Assembly: GCF_023074175.1 (NCBI RefSeq)
Contig: NZ_JADPKS010000022.1
Location: 62,001 to 126,000, forward strand
Reading direction: 5' to 3'
DNA from: Bradyrhizobium sp. 139
Lineage (GTDB): Bacteria; Pseudomonadota; Alphaproteobacteria; Rhizobiales; Xanthobacteraceae
Length of the DNA: 64,000 nucleotides
The translations under genes and the position numbers were made by a program. Shown in pieces: positions 53,901 to 61,812 of this stretch (position 1 is the stretch's first letter; every line of letters starts with the position of its first letter). Below the pieces are notes generated by a model, which did no database searches, was not told the origin of the DNA, and saw only the letters and a program-made list of their open reading frames with translations.

Positions 53901-56084
53901 AGTGATGGCGGCATTGCCGGCCGTGCTGGAGGCGAAGAATGACAGATAGCCCTCGTTGGTGATCGTGGCGCTGCCGCCAGTGCTGCTGTGGTAGAAATTC
54001 AGCGTACCGCCAAGGTTGTTGGTGATGGTGGCGCTGCCGGCCGTGCTGGTTTTGCGGAAGTTCAGCAAACCGGCGTTGGTGATGCTGGTGATGCCCCTTG
54101 TGTCGGCGTGGACGATTTCGAATGTGCCCCCGCTACCGACGGTGACCGCCCCCAGAATGGAGCCGATCAACCCGGTACTGCCAAGCTGCACTGTGCCGCC
54201 GTTGATCGTCGTGCCGCCGGTATAGGTGTTGGCGCCGGACAGGGTCAGCCAGCCCGAGCCGGTCTTGACCAGCGAGCCGCCGGCGCCGGAGATGACGCCG
54301 CTCACCTCGGTTGAGAGATTGTTCGATCCGACAGTCAGTTCGTTGGCGCCAAGGATATAATTGCCGGCGCCTTCGATCGAGCCTGCGGTCAGTTTACCGT
54401 CGCCGTTCGGGCCGCCGCTGTACGCGAAACCGACCGCGCCGCCGGCATTGTTGACAAGGGCGGCATTGCCCGCCGTGCTGGCGTTGTAGAACGTCAGGAA
54501 GCCGTTGTTGGTGATGGTGGCGCTGCCCGCCGTGCTGGCGTTGTAGAAAGACAGAGCAGCGCCGCTGCCGTTGGTGATGGCGGCGCTGCCGGCCGTGCTG
54601 GTGTCGTAGAAAGACAGAGCGTTGTTGTTGTTGATTGTGGCGTCGCCCGCCGTGCCGGTGTTGTAGAAATCCAGGCTACCATTATTGGTGATGGTAGCGC
54701 TGCCCGCCGTGCTGGTGTCGAAGAAATACAAGGCGCCGCCGTTGTTGATGGCAGCGCTGCCCGCCGTGCTGGTCTCGCGGAATTGCACGAGGCCGCTGCT
54801 GATGTTGGTGATGTTGGCATTGCCCGCCGTGCTGGCGTTGTAGAAAGACAGAGCGGCGCCGCTGCCGTTGGTGATACTGGCGCTGCCCGCCGTGCCGGTG
54901 TCGTAGAAGTTCAGAGTGCCGTTGTTGGTGATGCCGGCGCTACCGGCCGTGCTGGTGTTATAGAATTCCAGGTAGCCGTTGTTGGCGATGGTGGCACTGG
55001 GAGCGCTGGTGCCGTTGCGGAAATAAATGGAACCAGCGTTCGAGATCGTCGTGATGCCGCTCATGTCGGCGTTGAAGACATCGACTGTACCCGCACCACC
55101 GACGGTGAGGGTCCCCAGAATGACGCCGATTCCGCCGGCATTGCCGAGCTTTAATGTGCCGCCGTTGACGGTGGTGCCGCCGGCATAGGTGTTGGCGCCG
55201 GACAGGGTCAGCGTGCCCGAGCCGATCTTGACCAGCGAGCCGCCGATGCCGCCGGTGCCGGAGATGACGCCGCTCACCTCGGAGAAGAGATCGTTCGAGC
55301 CGACCGTCAGTTCGTTGGCGCCGAGGTAATAGCTGCCGGTCCCGGCGATCGACCCCGCGCTCAGCCTGCCGTCACCGTTCGGGCCGGTGCTGACCCCAAA
55401 ATCGACCATGCCGCCGGCATTGTTGATAAGGGCGGCATTGTCCGCCGTGCTGTTGCCGTAGAATTGCAAGACAACGTTGTTGTTGATTGTGGCGTTGCCG
55501 GCCGTGCTGGTGTTGTAGAAGGACAGGTAGCCATCGTTGGTGATGGTGGCGTTGCTGGCCGTGCTGGTGTTGTAGAAATTCAGGCTGCTGTTGTTGGTGA
55601 TGATGGCGCTGCCCGCCGTGCTGCTGTCGAAGAAGCTCAGGTAGTTGTTGTTGGTGATGACGGCATTGCCCGCGGTACTGGTGTTGTAGAAATTCAGGCT
55701 GCTGTTGTTGGTGATGGCGGCGCTGCCGCCATTGATTGTGATGCCGGTTCCCGTAAAGTTCTGCGTTGTCGCCAAGGTGAATGTGTAATCCGAGGCCCCG
55801 GTGTTGAACGTCCAGCCGCCGAAGCTGCCGGCGGTGCTCATCGCCAGCCCGGTCGTGTTCGAGGCGCCGAACGTCGCCGTGCCGGTCGGCACGCTGTTCG
55901 GGCTCCAGTTGTTGGCGTCGTAGAAATTGCCCGAGCCCGGATTGGCGAGCCAGGTGGCATCCAGCGCCTGCGCCGGCTCCGCGGCCGGCAGCATCCAGGC
56001 CAAGGTCAGCGCCGACGACGCCAGCAGCGCGGCCCGCAGGCGGCGGGTCGCCACGAAACAATCTTTCCTCAACATGCCCCTCAT
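50958..56084 (-). CDS. Giant autotransporter with PATR repeats and ~27 short STAG repeats
   Basis: The 1708-residue protein has a long signal (about residues 1-41, ending PAQA), a passenger built of short repeats such as TSTAGNATITNNG, four larger supermodules containing GPNGDGxLSAGSI and SLVKxGSGTLTLSGANTY (the autotransporter-associated beta-strand repeat), and a C-terminal type Va barrel of ~290 residues ending RYAW. The barrel starts near FEQRWNVWAAGFGGS. It would be secreted by its own barrel to the cell surface, probably for adhesion. It is divergent from a CadC-like regulator gene. In-frame ATG 56075 is an alternative start. Confidence 0.93.
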   Translation of the reverse strand: MRGMLRKDCFVATRRLRAALLASSALTLAWMLPAAEPAQALDATWLANPGSGNFYDANNWSPNSVPTGTATFGASNTTGLAMSTAGSFGGWTFNTGASDYTFTLATTQNFTGTGITINGGSAAITNNSSLNFYNTSTAGNAVITNNNYLSFFDSSTAGSAIITNNSSLNFYNTSTASNATITNDGYLSFYNTSTAGNATINNNVVLQFYGNSTADNAALINNAGGMVDFGVSTGPNGDGRLSAGSIAGTGSYYLGANELTVGSNDLFSEVSGVISGTGGIGGSLVKIGSGTLTLSGANTYAGGTTVNGGTLKLGNAGGIGVILGTLTVGGAGTVDVFNADMSGITTISNAGSIYFRNGTSAPSATIANNGYLEFYNTSTAGSAGITNNGTLNFYDTGTAGSASITNGSGAALSFYNASTAGNANITNISSGLVQFRETSTAGSAAINNGGALYFFDTSTAGSATITNNGSLDFYNTGTAGDATINNNNALSFYDTSTAGSAAITNGSGAALSFYNASTAGSATITNNGFLTFYNASTAGNAALVNNAGGAVGFAYSGGPNGDGKLTAGSIEGAGNYILGANELTVGSNNLSTEVSGVISGAGGSLVKTGSGWLTLSGANTYTGGTTINGGTVQLGSTGLIGSILGAVTVGSGGTFEIVHADTRGITSITNAGLLNFRKTSTAGSATITNNLGGTLNFYHSSTGGSATITNEGYLSFFASSTAGNAAITNNTNLSFNDASTAGNATITNDNSLQFFNTSTAGNATITNNSILEFDNTSTAGSASIANGFRTYFNDTSTAGDATLVNNAGGTTYFIGNATAGNAQLINNAANAGFDFSGSAGPNGDHKLSAGSIAGNGTFNLGASELTAGGNNLSTTVSGVIADGGASGGAGASLVKTGTGTLTLTGTNTYAGGTTFAGGTVSVSSDANLGDAAGGLIFNGGALQISGTTFNTTARTINLGAGGGTFDIADAANNFILSQNLSGGALTKSGAGTLTLTGTESFSGATVSAGTLVFDANSTAGNAVITNNSQLTFATNATAGNATITNASQLNFYGYSTAGNAVIINSGNVLFDGDSTPDNAQLINTASTAVINFFTPGLNSDGKLSAGSIAGNGRFDLNSTELTVGSNNLSTTVTGVITGAGQFTGTSLIKVGTGTLNLAGINSYTGATIVDGGVLRVDGSIATSSSVTVNANAALMGTGTVSSTTINSGGALLGGNGAAGTSLAISGSLAFQSGAYYLVQVNPATASSVNVSGTATLGGATVNAVFASGSYVAKQYTILTAGSVSGTFGSLANSNLPSNFHTELSYDGTHAYLNLILNFVAPPGHGLSGNQQNVGNAIIDSFNRNGGISLVYSGLTSAGLTQASGETAAGSQQTTFQAMSQFMGLLTDPSSAGRETGASAPPAYADSTPPAAARDAFAMLPPAKTFEQRWNVWAAGFGGSQTTDGNTAQGSNSGTSRLFGTAAGAVYWFSPQTLAGFALAGGGTNFSVTGGGTGRSDLFQAGAYVRHTNGPSYISAALAYGWQDVTTDRTVTLAGVDRLRAEFNANAWSGRLEGGYRTIAPWIGGIGITPYAAGQFTTFNLPAYAESVVSGGGGFALSYAAKSVTDTRSELGLRADKSFAKANGILTLRGRAAWAHDFNPDHSVAATFQALPGASFVVNGARAASDSALTTASVEMKWLNGWSTAASFEGEFSNVTRSYAGKGTVRYAW
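52830..55740 (-). repeat. Coding repeats of the autotransporter passenger
   Basis: About 27 units of 19-22 codons with core STAG-x-A-x-ITNN and end LxFYN are spread over four supermodules. The units are imperfect. DNA repeats such as GCCGTGCTGGTGTTGTAGAA recur in many units, providing scope for slippage and recombination. Confidence 0.85.
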
Positions 56085-56160
56085 CGCGCGTCAGCGAGTC
56101 CGTCTCCGACACAACTCTTCTCATTGGCTGGGGGTTGGCGTCCTGATAAGGGGGCGGCAA

Positions 56161-56178
56161 CTTTCTGAAGCTTTCTGA
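56161..56178. promoter_or_regulatory. Direct repeat CTTTCTGA-N2-CTTTCTGA between autotransporter and regulator
   Basis: CTTTCTGA at 56161-56168 and again at 56171-56178, a 10-base spacing, in the 155-bp divergent gap. OmpR/CadC-type winged helices bind such tandem sites on one face of DNA, so it is a candidate operator for the regulator at 56240. Confidence 0.5.
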
Positions 56179-56239
56179 TATTTCCGTTTCAGATCCGTTT
56201 TTCGGGCATTTTGGGCAGACTTCCGATATACCAGCCGCC

Positions 56240-57991
56240 TTGAGAGACGCTTTGGGGGATCATTTGCTTCGTTTCGCCGGTTTCGAGCTGGACCAGCAGG
56301 GCGCGGAGCTGCGCGGGGCCGATGGCACGCCGATCAAGCTCAGGCCCAAGACCTTCGAGCTGCTGCGGTTGTTCGCGACCAGCGGCGGCCGGGTGCTGGG
56401 CAAGCAGGACCTGATGGAGGCGGTCTGGCCGAACGTCCATGTCGGCGAGGACAGCCTGTTTCAATGCATTCGCGAGCTTCGCACTGCGCTCGGCGATGAC
56501 CGAAGGCAGATGATCAGGCTCGCCTCCGGCGGCGGCTATCTGCTGACGGCGGAGGTTGAGGCCGAGCCGGAAGTCACGGCAGGCGCCGAGGCCCCTCCGC
56601 TCGCCCAGACCGTGGAGGCCGGACCTGCGGCGGCCGAAGGTGTCCCGCTACAGGCGAGGTCACAGCGCTCCATCTTCGGTATCAGCCGGCGGGCCATGGT
56701 CGCCGCAGTGGCCGGGCTCGGTGCGATCGCGGGGCTTGCGGTGGCCGCACCGGTGCTGAAGCCGGACCTGTTCCGGCGCACGCCGCCTCGGATCGCCGTG
56801 ATGGCGATCGTTGATGTCAGCAACGATTCACGCGGTGCGGTGATGGCAGCCGAGGTCACCGGCCGCCTCACGGACGGTTTTGCCAAGATCCAGAACATCA
56901 GCGTGGTTGCGTCGAGATCGGCAGCGGTTCCGGGCGTCGAACGCGCCGGGCTGTCTGCCGCATCATCCGATTACGAAATTCGCGGTGAGTTGCAGCATAA
57001 CGATCAATCCTGGACGCTGCGGGCGCACATGATCAAGACCGCCACCGGCGAGGTTCAGTCGGTCGCTGCCGCTTCGGTCAACGCGGATGAGGCGGACGTG
57101 CAGCTTCAACAGTCCCGGCTCGTCGCGGGCGTTGGCCATGTTCTTGCCCGACGCCTCAACGAAATGCTGGAGCCAAGCGCGGCTTCGTCCTCAACGCGCC
57201 GATCGTCCGCGGGCGGCGACAAGGTTGCCGTCGAGCAGGCGCTCGCATCGATCAATCAAACGACGCGCGAGCGCTTCGGCGCGGCGCAGTCGATCCTGCA
57301 AAAGGCGCTCACAGATGATCCCGACAATGTCGATCTTGCCGTCGCGCTTGCCTCGCTGCAGATGCGCGGCATCCAGATGGTCTGGTTCAGCCCGGACGAT
57401 GCGATCGCCGTCGAGGCCAACGCCAGCGTTACGCTCGAGCGCGCCTTACGGGCAAAACCCAATTCGCTTCCCGTGATCGAGGCCTCTTGCCGCTTCCTCA
57501 GCGCGACCAACCATTTCGTGGAAAGTCTCGTCACCTGCGCCAAGGGAATGAGCTTCGATCCGTGGGACGGGTCTGCGCTCTATCTGATCGGCCTCGGGCA
57601 GGTCTTTCTCGGCCGCTTCGACGATGCGCTCGCGACATTCCGGCAAGCCGATCGTTACGATACGCCGGCGGCCTCGCGCTGGACATGGTTGCTCGGCGCC
57701 GGCTTGACGGATCTCTTGATGGGGCGCGACGAGGAGGCGTTGCCGTGGCTGCAGCGTTCGATCGGCGTCACGCCGGCGACAGGTCGCTCGCACATGCTGC
57801 TCGCCGTCGCCTACCAGAGATCGGGCCGGTTCGAGGAGGCGAGGATGGCAATGCAGGAGGGACTGAGGCTACGGCCCGGCACGACGAGGCTCAGCGTCTC
57901 GCCGCCGATGAAGAACGCCAGTCCGGTTTGTCTCGCTGCCTGGGATCGCGTCGTTCAGTCCATGGTCGACGCAGGATTGCCGGAGCAGTGA
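56240..57991 (+). CDS. CadC-like membrane regulator: OmpR-type wHTH plus TPR
   Basis: The 583-residue protein has an N-terminal OmpR-type winged helix (LRPKTFELLRLFATSGGRVLGKQDLMEAVW, DSLFQCIRELRTALGD, SGGGYLLTAEV), a membrane helix near residues 152-172, a periplasmic segment (RIAVMAIVDVSND... SVVASRSA) and C-terminal TPR-like helices. This is the CadC/ToxR-like layout. It starts with TTG 56240; no ATG or GTG is in frame nearby before the wHTH. It probably controls the divergent autotransporter gene. Confidence 0.87.
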   Translation: MRDALGDHLLRFAGFELDQQGAELRGADGTPIKLRPKTFELLRLFATSGGRVLGKQDLMEAVWPNVHVGEDSLFQCIRELRTALGDDRRQMIRLASGGGYLLTAEVEAEPEVTAGAEAPPLAQTVEAGPAAAEGVPLQARSQRSIFGISRRAMVAAVAGLGAIAGLAVAAPVLKPDLFRRTPPRIAVMAIVDVSNDSRGAVMAAEVTGRLTDGFAKIQNISVVASRSAAVPGVERAGLSAASSDYEIRGELQHNDQSWTLRAHMIKTATGEVQSVAAASVNADEADVQLQQSRLVAGVGHVLARRLNEMLEPSAASSSTRRSSAGGDKVAVEQALASINQTTRERFGAAQSILQKALTDDPDNVDLAVALASLQMRGIQMVWFSPDDAIAVEANASVTLERALRAKPNSLPVIEASCRFLSATNHFVESLVTCAKGMSFDPWDGSALYLIGLGQVFLGRFDDALATFRQADRYDTPAASRWTWLLGAGLTDLLMGRDEEALPWLQRSIGVTPATGRSHMLLAVAYQRSGRFEEARMAMQEGLRLRPGTTRLSVSPPMKNASPVCLAAWDRVVQSMVDAGLPEQ

Positions 57992-58031
57992 GCAGAGTGG
58001 CGTTCAAACTCGCCGGGAGCGATGCCGCCTG

Positions 58032-58107
58032 CCACACGTAACGCACGGTGCCCTTGCCAGCGCAGGAGGGGTGACAATCGAGAACTGCCCCCGAAGCATT
58101 ACGGTGA
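58032..58107 (-). pseudogene. Relic of an autotransporter C-terminus
   Basis: The minus strand here reads CAGKGTVRYVW, nearly the same as YAGKGTVRYAW at the end of the autotransporter at 50958. The matching DNA continues upstream for about 75 bases (GAGAACT, CGAAGC) with small deletions that break the frame, and the stop is replaced by a sense codon. Nothing further upstream matches. It is a fragment of a second autotransporter gene, lying just past the regulator gene. Confidence 0.75.
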
Positions 58108-58236
58108 CGGTGCACTCAACTCGGCCATCGCTGCGACGCCTCGCTGAATAAGCCGAACTGGCCGGATCGCAGGCGCCTACTCTGAGCGAATGGCGGGCCC
58201 GTGCGGCCTGAGGCGGTCCCGCGATCTTTCCGCCAA

Positions 58237-58266
58237 GCAAAAATGCCCGCGCGAGGCGGGCCATTT
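58237..58266 (-). terminator. Terminator downstream of tRNA-Ser
   Basis: On the minus strand AAATGGCCCGC pairs with GCGGGCATTT across a short loop (one bulged base), followed by TTTTTGC. It is about 200 bp downstream of the tRNA-Ser gene on the same strand and could end that transcript. Confidence 0.6.
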
Positions 58267-58293
58267 CTCATCGGAACCGGTAAAGTCCGAACT

Positions 58294-58318
58294 TGGTTGC
58301 GGGGATAGGATTTGAACC
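58294..58318 (-). other. 3' fragment resembling initiator tRNA, with CCA (possible att scar)
   Basis: The minus strand reads GGTTCAAATCC then TATCCCCGCAACCA, the T-loop, 3' acceptor strand and CCA of a typical alphaproteobacterial tRNA-fMet. The rest of the tRNA (D-arm, anticodon) is absent, and the sequence diverges just before the T-loop. Such 3' fragments are left when integrative elements target tRNA ends. It lies about 140 bp downstream of tRNA-Ser. Confidence 0.65.
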
Positions 58319-58459
58319 CGTAGTACAACTCGCAAGGTCTGCCGAACCAAAAGCGCAGACCTTCAGCGACGGACAAAGCGCCCATGAAACTGGCGTGCAC
58401 GACGATTGGGGGGTATGAAATCGCAGGCCATCGTATTTTGGCGTACAAAATCGCGCAAA

Positions 58460-58549
58460 TGGCGGAGAGAGTGGGATTCGAACCCACGGTACGGTTTCCC
58501 GCACACACGCTTTCCAAGCGTGCGCCTTAAGCCACTCGGCCATCTCTCC
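58460..58549 (-). tRNA. tRNA-Ser (GGA)
   Basis: The 90-nt gene starts with GGAGAGATGGCCGAGTGG, has the anticodon loop TTGGAAA (anticodon GGA), a long variable arm typical of tRNA-Ser, the T-loop GTTCGAATC and a matching acceptor (CTCTCTCC) with encoded CCA. All arms pair well. Confidence 0.97.
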
Positions 58550-58741
58550 GGAGCGCTTCTCTTGAAGGGGCGCCGGTGATTTTGCAAGGGATCGCGGGGA
58601 AATCGGATGAATTTTCCGTAAGATGTTGTATTTACGAGATAATATCTGGCGGCACTCATACCCTGATCGGTCTGCCGGCTGAACCGAAGGCTGGTTTGGC
58701 GCGACGATTCACGACAGACCGCCAACCCGACCGGGCACGCC

Positions 58742-59080
58742 ATGACCATCCGCAAAACGATCGCCGCCCTCAGCCTGATTTCGGCCCTTGGCTTCGCGTT
58801 CGCCGGGCCGGCCGCCGCGCAGGTTTGCACACGGCAGGGCATCGACGTGAATTGCGACGACGGGCGGCGCGGGGTGCTGTCGGGCGATGCCATCATCTGG
58901 CCGGACGGGACGCGCTCGAGCGCCTCGCCGCATCCGAGCGTGATCATTGGCAACAAGAACTCAGTGCATGTCGGGCCCGGCGTGTTCGTCGGCCAGGGCA
59001 AGAGCATGGTGCCGCTGGATAGTCCTAACGCGCCGAACAAGCGGCAGTGCGCGATCCTGGACGGGGTGTCGTATTGCTGA
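58742..59080 (+). CDS. Small secreted protein with Cys pairs
   Basis: The 112-residue protein has a signal peptide (to about residue 27, ending AAAQ) and a mature part with four Cys (VCTRQG, NCDDG, RQCAIL, SYC), a GDAIIWPDGTRS segment and a glycine/valine-rich GNKNSVHVGPGVFVG. No family is recognised. It starts 192 bp after tRNA-Ser, divergently; the gap between has no other feature. Confidence 0.72.
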   Translation: MTIRKTIAALSLISALGFAFAGPAAAQVCTRQGIDVNCDDGRRGVLSGDAIIWPDGTRSSASPHPSVIIGNKNSVHVGPGVFVGQGKSMVPLDSPNAPNKRQCAILDGVSYC

Positions 59081-59097
59081 GGCTCGTGTCGCTCTTC

Positions 59098-59261
59098 CTT
59101 CTCCCCTCTGCGGGAAGATGGTGGCGCGAAGCGCCGGATGAGAGTGCAGTCCAGGTCTGTCACCGCGCGAACTCACTTGCGGGTCATCCGCAGAGAGAGA
59201 CCCCTCACCGGTCGCGCCGCTGCGCGGCGAGCCACCCTCTCCCACAAGCGGCCACAAGAGA
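59098..59261. repeat. Mosaic palindromic repeat
   Basis: The element opens CCTTCTCCCCTCTGCGGG and ends near CTCTCCCACAAGCGGCCAC, with inner GGCGCGAAGCGCC and CGCGCCGCTGCGCGGCG arms. It is of the same class as the repeat at 18173. It fills the gap before the end of otsA. Confidence 0.7.
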
Positions 59262-59287
59262 GTGAGTTGGAGCAAGCTTCCTGGATC

Positions 59288-60751
59288 TTAGATCAACCGC
59301 ACGCCCGAGATCGCCGACTTCAGCCAGCGCAGTGCTTGCGGCGGCTGTGCTGCAAGCGGCGCCACTGCGGCTTTGTCCCTCCGGCACTTTTCAAGTTCAG
59401 CGACGAAGTCGGCGGACCATTGCTGGATGGTGTGGCCGCGCAGCTTCTTCATCATCGCGTCCCAACGCATCTTGCGCTCGGTGAGCGGCATCGCGGCCGC
59501 GACCGCGATCGTGCGCGCCATGCCGTCGATGTCGTGCGGATTGACCAGCAGCGCCGCATCGAGCTCATTGGCCGCGCCCGCGAATTTCGACAGCACCAGC
59601 ACGCCGGGATCGGACGGGTTTTGCGCGGCGACGTATTCCTTGGCGACCAGGTTCATCCCGTCATGCAGCGGCGTCACCACCCCGAGCTGTGCGGTACGGT
59701 AGAGCCCCGCGAGCACGGCCTGGCTGAAGCCCTTGTTCAGGTAGCGGATCGGCGTCCAGTCGACTTCGCCGTGGCGGCCATTGACGTCGGTGACGAGGCG
59801 CGCAACCTCGTTCTGGAGATTGCCGTAGGCCTCGATCGCACCGCGCGACGGGTTGGCGATCTGGAGCAGGGAGATGCTGCGCGCAAACTGCGGCTGATCG
59901 GTCCAGAGCCGGTCGAACGCGCTGATGCGGTTGACGAGACCCTTGGAATAGTCGAGCCGGTCGACGCCGATCGCGAGCCGCTCGCCATTGAGGCTGCGGC
60001 GCAGCCGTGACACGTCGGGATGCGAGGCCGACTTCGCGGCGTAAGCTGCGAACTTCTCCGCATCGATGCCGATCGGAAAGACTTCGCATCGTGTACGGCC
60101 ATGCTGCGAGATCGCGACGCCGTCTTCGACGGCGAGGCCGAGTTCGCCCGCGACATAGCCGAGAAAATTCTGGCAATCCTCATTGGTCTGGAAGCCGAGC
60201 AGATCGTAGGCCAGCATCGCCGTGATCAGCTCGCGATGATTGGGTACGCCCTGCATCACCGCGGCGACCGGCCATGGCGTGTGCAGGAAGAAGCCGATCG
60301 GGTCATTCACGCCGAGATCGCGCAGCTCGGCGCCGAGTGCGAGGAAATGATAGTCCTGCACCCAGAACGCCGTCTGCGGCTTGCGGAAACGCATCAAGGC
60401 GCGCGCCATGAAGGCGTTGACCTCGCGATAGCTGACATAGTCGTCCCGCGAGACGCGGATCAGATCGCTGCGCGAATGCAGGGCCGGCCACAGCGCTGAA
60501 TTTGCGAAGCCTTCGTAATAACCGCCGTAATGCGCCGCCGGCAGATCCAGCGTCGCAATCGCGCCCGAGCCCAGCGCTTCGATCTCGGCGAACGGCTCCT
60601 TCTGATGGCCATCGCGCACGCGGCCTGACGAACCCACCCAGATGGCACCCGAATGTTCCACCACGGGAAGCAATGCCGCAGCGAGGCCGCCCGTCATGGG
60701 CTCGTTGGGTTTACCGCGCGCAACTCGATTTGAAACGACGATCAAGTTCAC
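59288..60751 (-). CDS. otsA: Trehalose-6-phosphate synthase
   Basis: OtsA makes trehalose-6-phosphate from UDP-glucose and glucose-6-phosphate. The 487-residue GT20 enzyme has LIVVSNRVA at the start, MTGGLAAAL, FWVQDYHFLAL, FFLHTPWP, GVDRLDYSKGL and the DGMNLVAKEYVAAQ motif. The start is GTG 60751, since AGGAGGGG lies 7 bases before it; an in-frame ATG 60772 has no site. It follows otsB by 236 bp, and together they make trehalose for osmotic and desiccation tolerance. Confidence 0.95.
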   Translation of the reverse strand: MNLIVVSNRVARGKPNEPMTGGLAAALLPVVEHSGAIWVGSSGRVRDGHQKEPFAEIEALGSGAIATLDLPAAHYGGYYEGFANSALWPALHSRSDLIRVSRDDYVSYREVNAFMARALMRFRKPQTAFWVQDYHFLALGAELRDLGVNDPIGFFLHTPWPVAAVMQGVPNHRELITAMLAYDLLGFQTNEDCQNFLGYVAGELGLAVEDGVAISQHGRTRCEVFPIGIDAEKFAAYAAKSASHPDVSRLRRSLNGERLAIGVDRLDYSKGLVNRISAFDRLWTDQPQFARSISLLQIANPSRGAIEAYGNLQNEVARLVTDVNGRHGEVDWTPIRYLNKGFSQAVLAGLYRTAQLGVVTPLHDGMNLVAKEYVAAQNPSDPGVLVLSKFAGAANELDAALLVNPHDIDGMARTIAVAAAMPLTERKMRWDAMMKKLRGHTIQQWSADFVAELEKCRRDKAAVAPLAAQPPQALRWLKSAISGVRLI

Positions 60752-60987
60752 AGGTCGTCCCCTCCTGTTCATTCCACCCCGTTTAACTGCCGTTCATCAA
60801 TATGGTTCCTGATCATCATTTGTCCGAATTGAAACCAAAATCAGGCGCGCGCGTTGGAACCAGTTTTCCTTCAGGGAACCCGGCGATTCCACTCAGCAAA
60901 GTCAGTTTTCGTGGCTGTCTTGCGCAGCATGATTGCGCGCACAAGGGAAATACGCGAGCGACAATGTGGCTCTGAGGTGACGACGCC

Positions 60988-61809
60988 TTATTCCAACCTT
61001 GTGTCGTCGAGCAGGTGCGCGAGGAACGCGCGCACATCGTTCGGCGCATCGAAATGGCCGTTGACGCCGATGGCGCGGCGGCCGACCGAGAAGGCGAGGC
61101 CGTCCATGTCGGGCATGATCGCAAACACGGTCTCATCGGTAACGTCGTCGCCGATGAAGATCGGACGGCGCCCTTTGAAGGGCTCGCGCTTCATCAATTC
61201 GCGCACGCCGGTCGCCTTGGTAAAACCGGAATGCTTGATCTCGCAGACGAACTTGCCGGGCAGCACTTCGATTGGCGCATTGGGCAGATCGGCGCGGATC
61301 AGCGAGACGGATTCGTAGATCGCCTTCTCCGCATGCGGCGCAAGGCGATAATGCAGTGCCAGCGAATAGCCCTTGTCCTCGAGTAGAATGCCGGGGCTGA
61401 GCTTTGCGATCGCGGCCAGGCGTCGCTTCAGCTCCTTGTCCATCGGCGGCGCGTGCACGTCGTCGGCTTCATTGTCAATCGACAGGCGCATCTCCGCGCC
61501 GTGTCCGGCGACGGCACGAAACACATCGGGCGCGAAGATAAGGTCGATGTCGTTGAGCGAGCGGCCACTGACCATCGCCAGCGCGCCCGACGTGCGCTCC
61601 GTCAACCGGTTCAGCGTTTCCGACAAGCCCGGCGGCACCCAGACCTCGCGTGGCGTTGGCATCAGGTCGAGCAGCGTGCCGTCGATGTCGAGCAGAATCG
61701 CGGTTTCGCCCAGATGCGGCACGAGCGCATGCGGCACCGGCACCGAATCGGGGGCTTCCTCGTCGAGCATGGCGGGCTTCTGGTCCAGTTCCGCGAGTTC
61801 CGATTTCAT
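60988..61809 (-). CDS. otsB: Trehalose-6-phosphate phosphatase
   Basis: OtsB removes the phosphate from trehalose-6-phosphate. The 273-residue HAD enzyme has the motif DIDGTLLDL with nucleophile D41 and D43, SGRSLNDID, and FIGDDVTDE. Its GGAG site lies in the 3' end of the upstream MFS gene, 3 bp away, so the two are co-transcribed. otsA follows after a 236-bp gap. Confidence 0.94.
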   Translation of the reverse strand: MKSELAELDQKPAMLDEEAPDSVPVPHALVPHLGETAILLDIDGTLLDLMPTPREVWVPPGLSETLNRLTERTSGALAMVSGRSLNDIDLIFAPDVFRAVAGHGAEMRLSIDNEADDVHAPPMDKELKRRLAAIAKLSPGILLEDKGYSLALHYRLAPHAEKAIYESVSLIRADLPNAPIEVLPGKFVCEIKHSGFTKATGVRELMKREPFKGRRPIFIGDDVTDETVFAIMPDMDGLAFSVGRRAIGVNGHFDAPNDVRAFLAHLLDDTRLE

Positions 61810-61812
61810 AGT

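Noticed and set aside
52830..55740. Regularly spaced repeats resembling a CRISPR array
   Set aside because: The repeats are coding, imperfect, in one open frame with a 19-22-residue protein period, and there are no unique spacers or cas genes.
58268..58543. Minus-strand open frame of 91 codons over the tRNA region
   Set aside because: It covers tRNA-Ser and the tRNA fragment and has no protein features.
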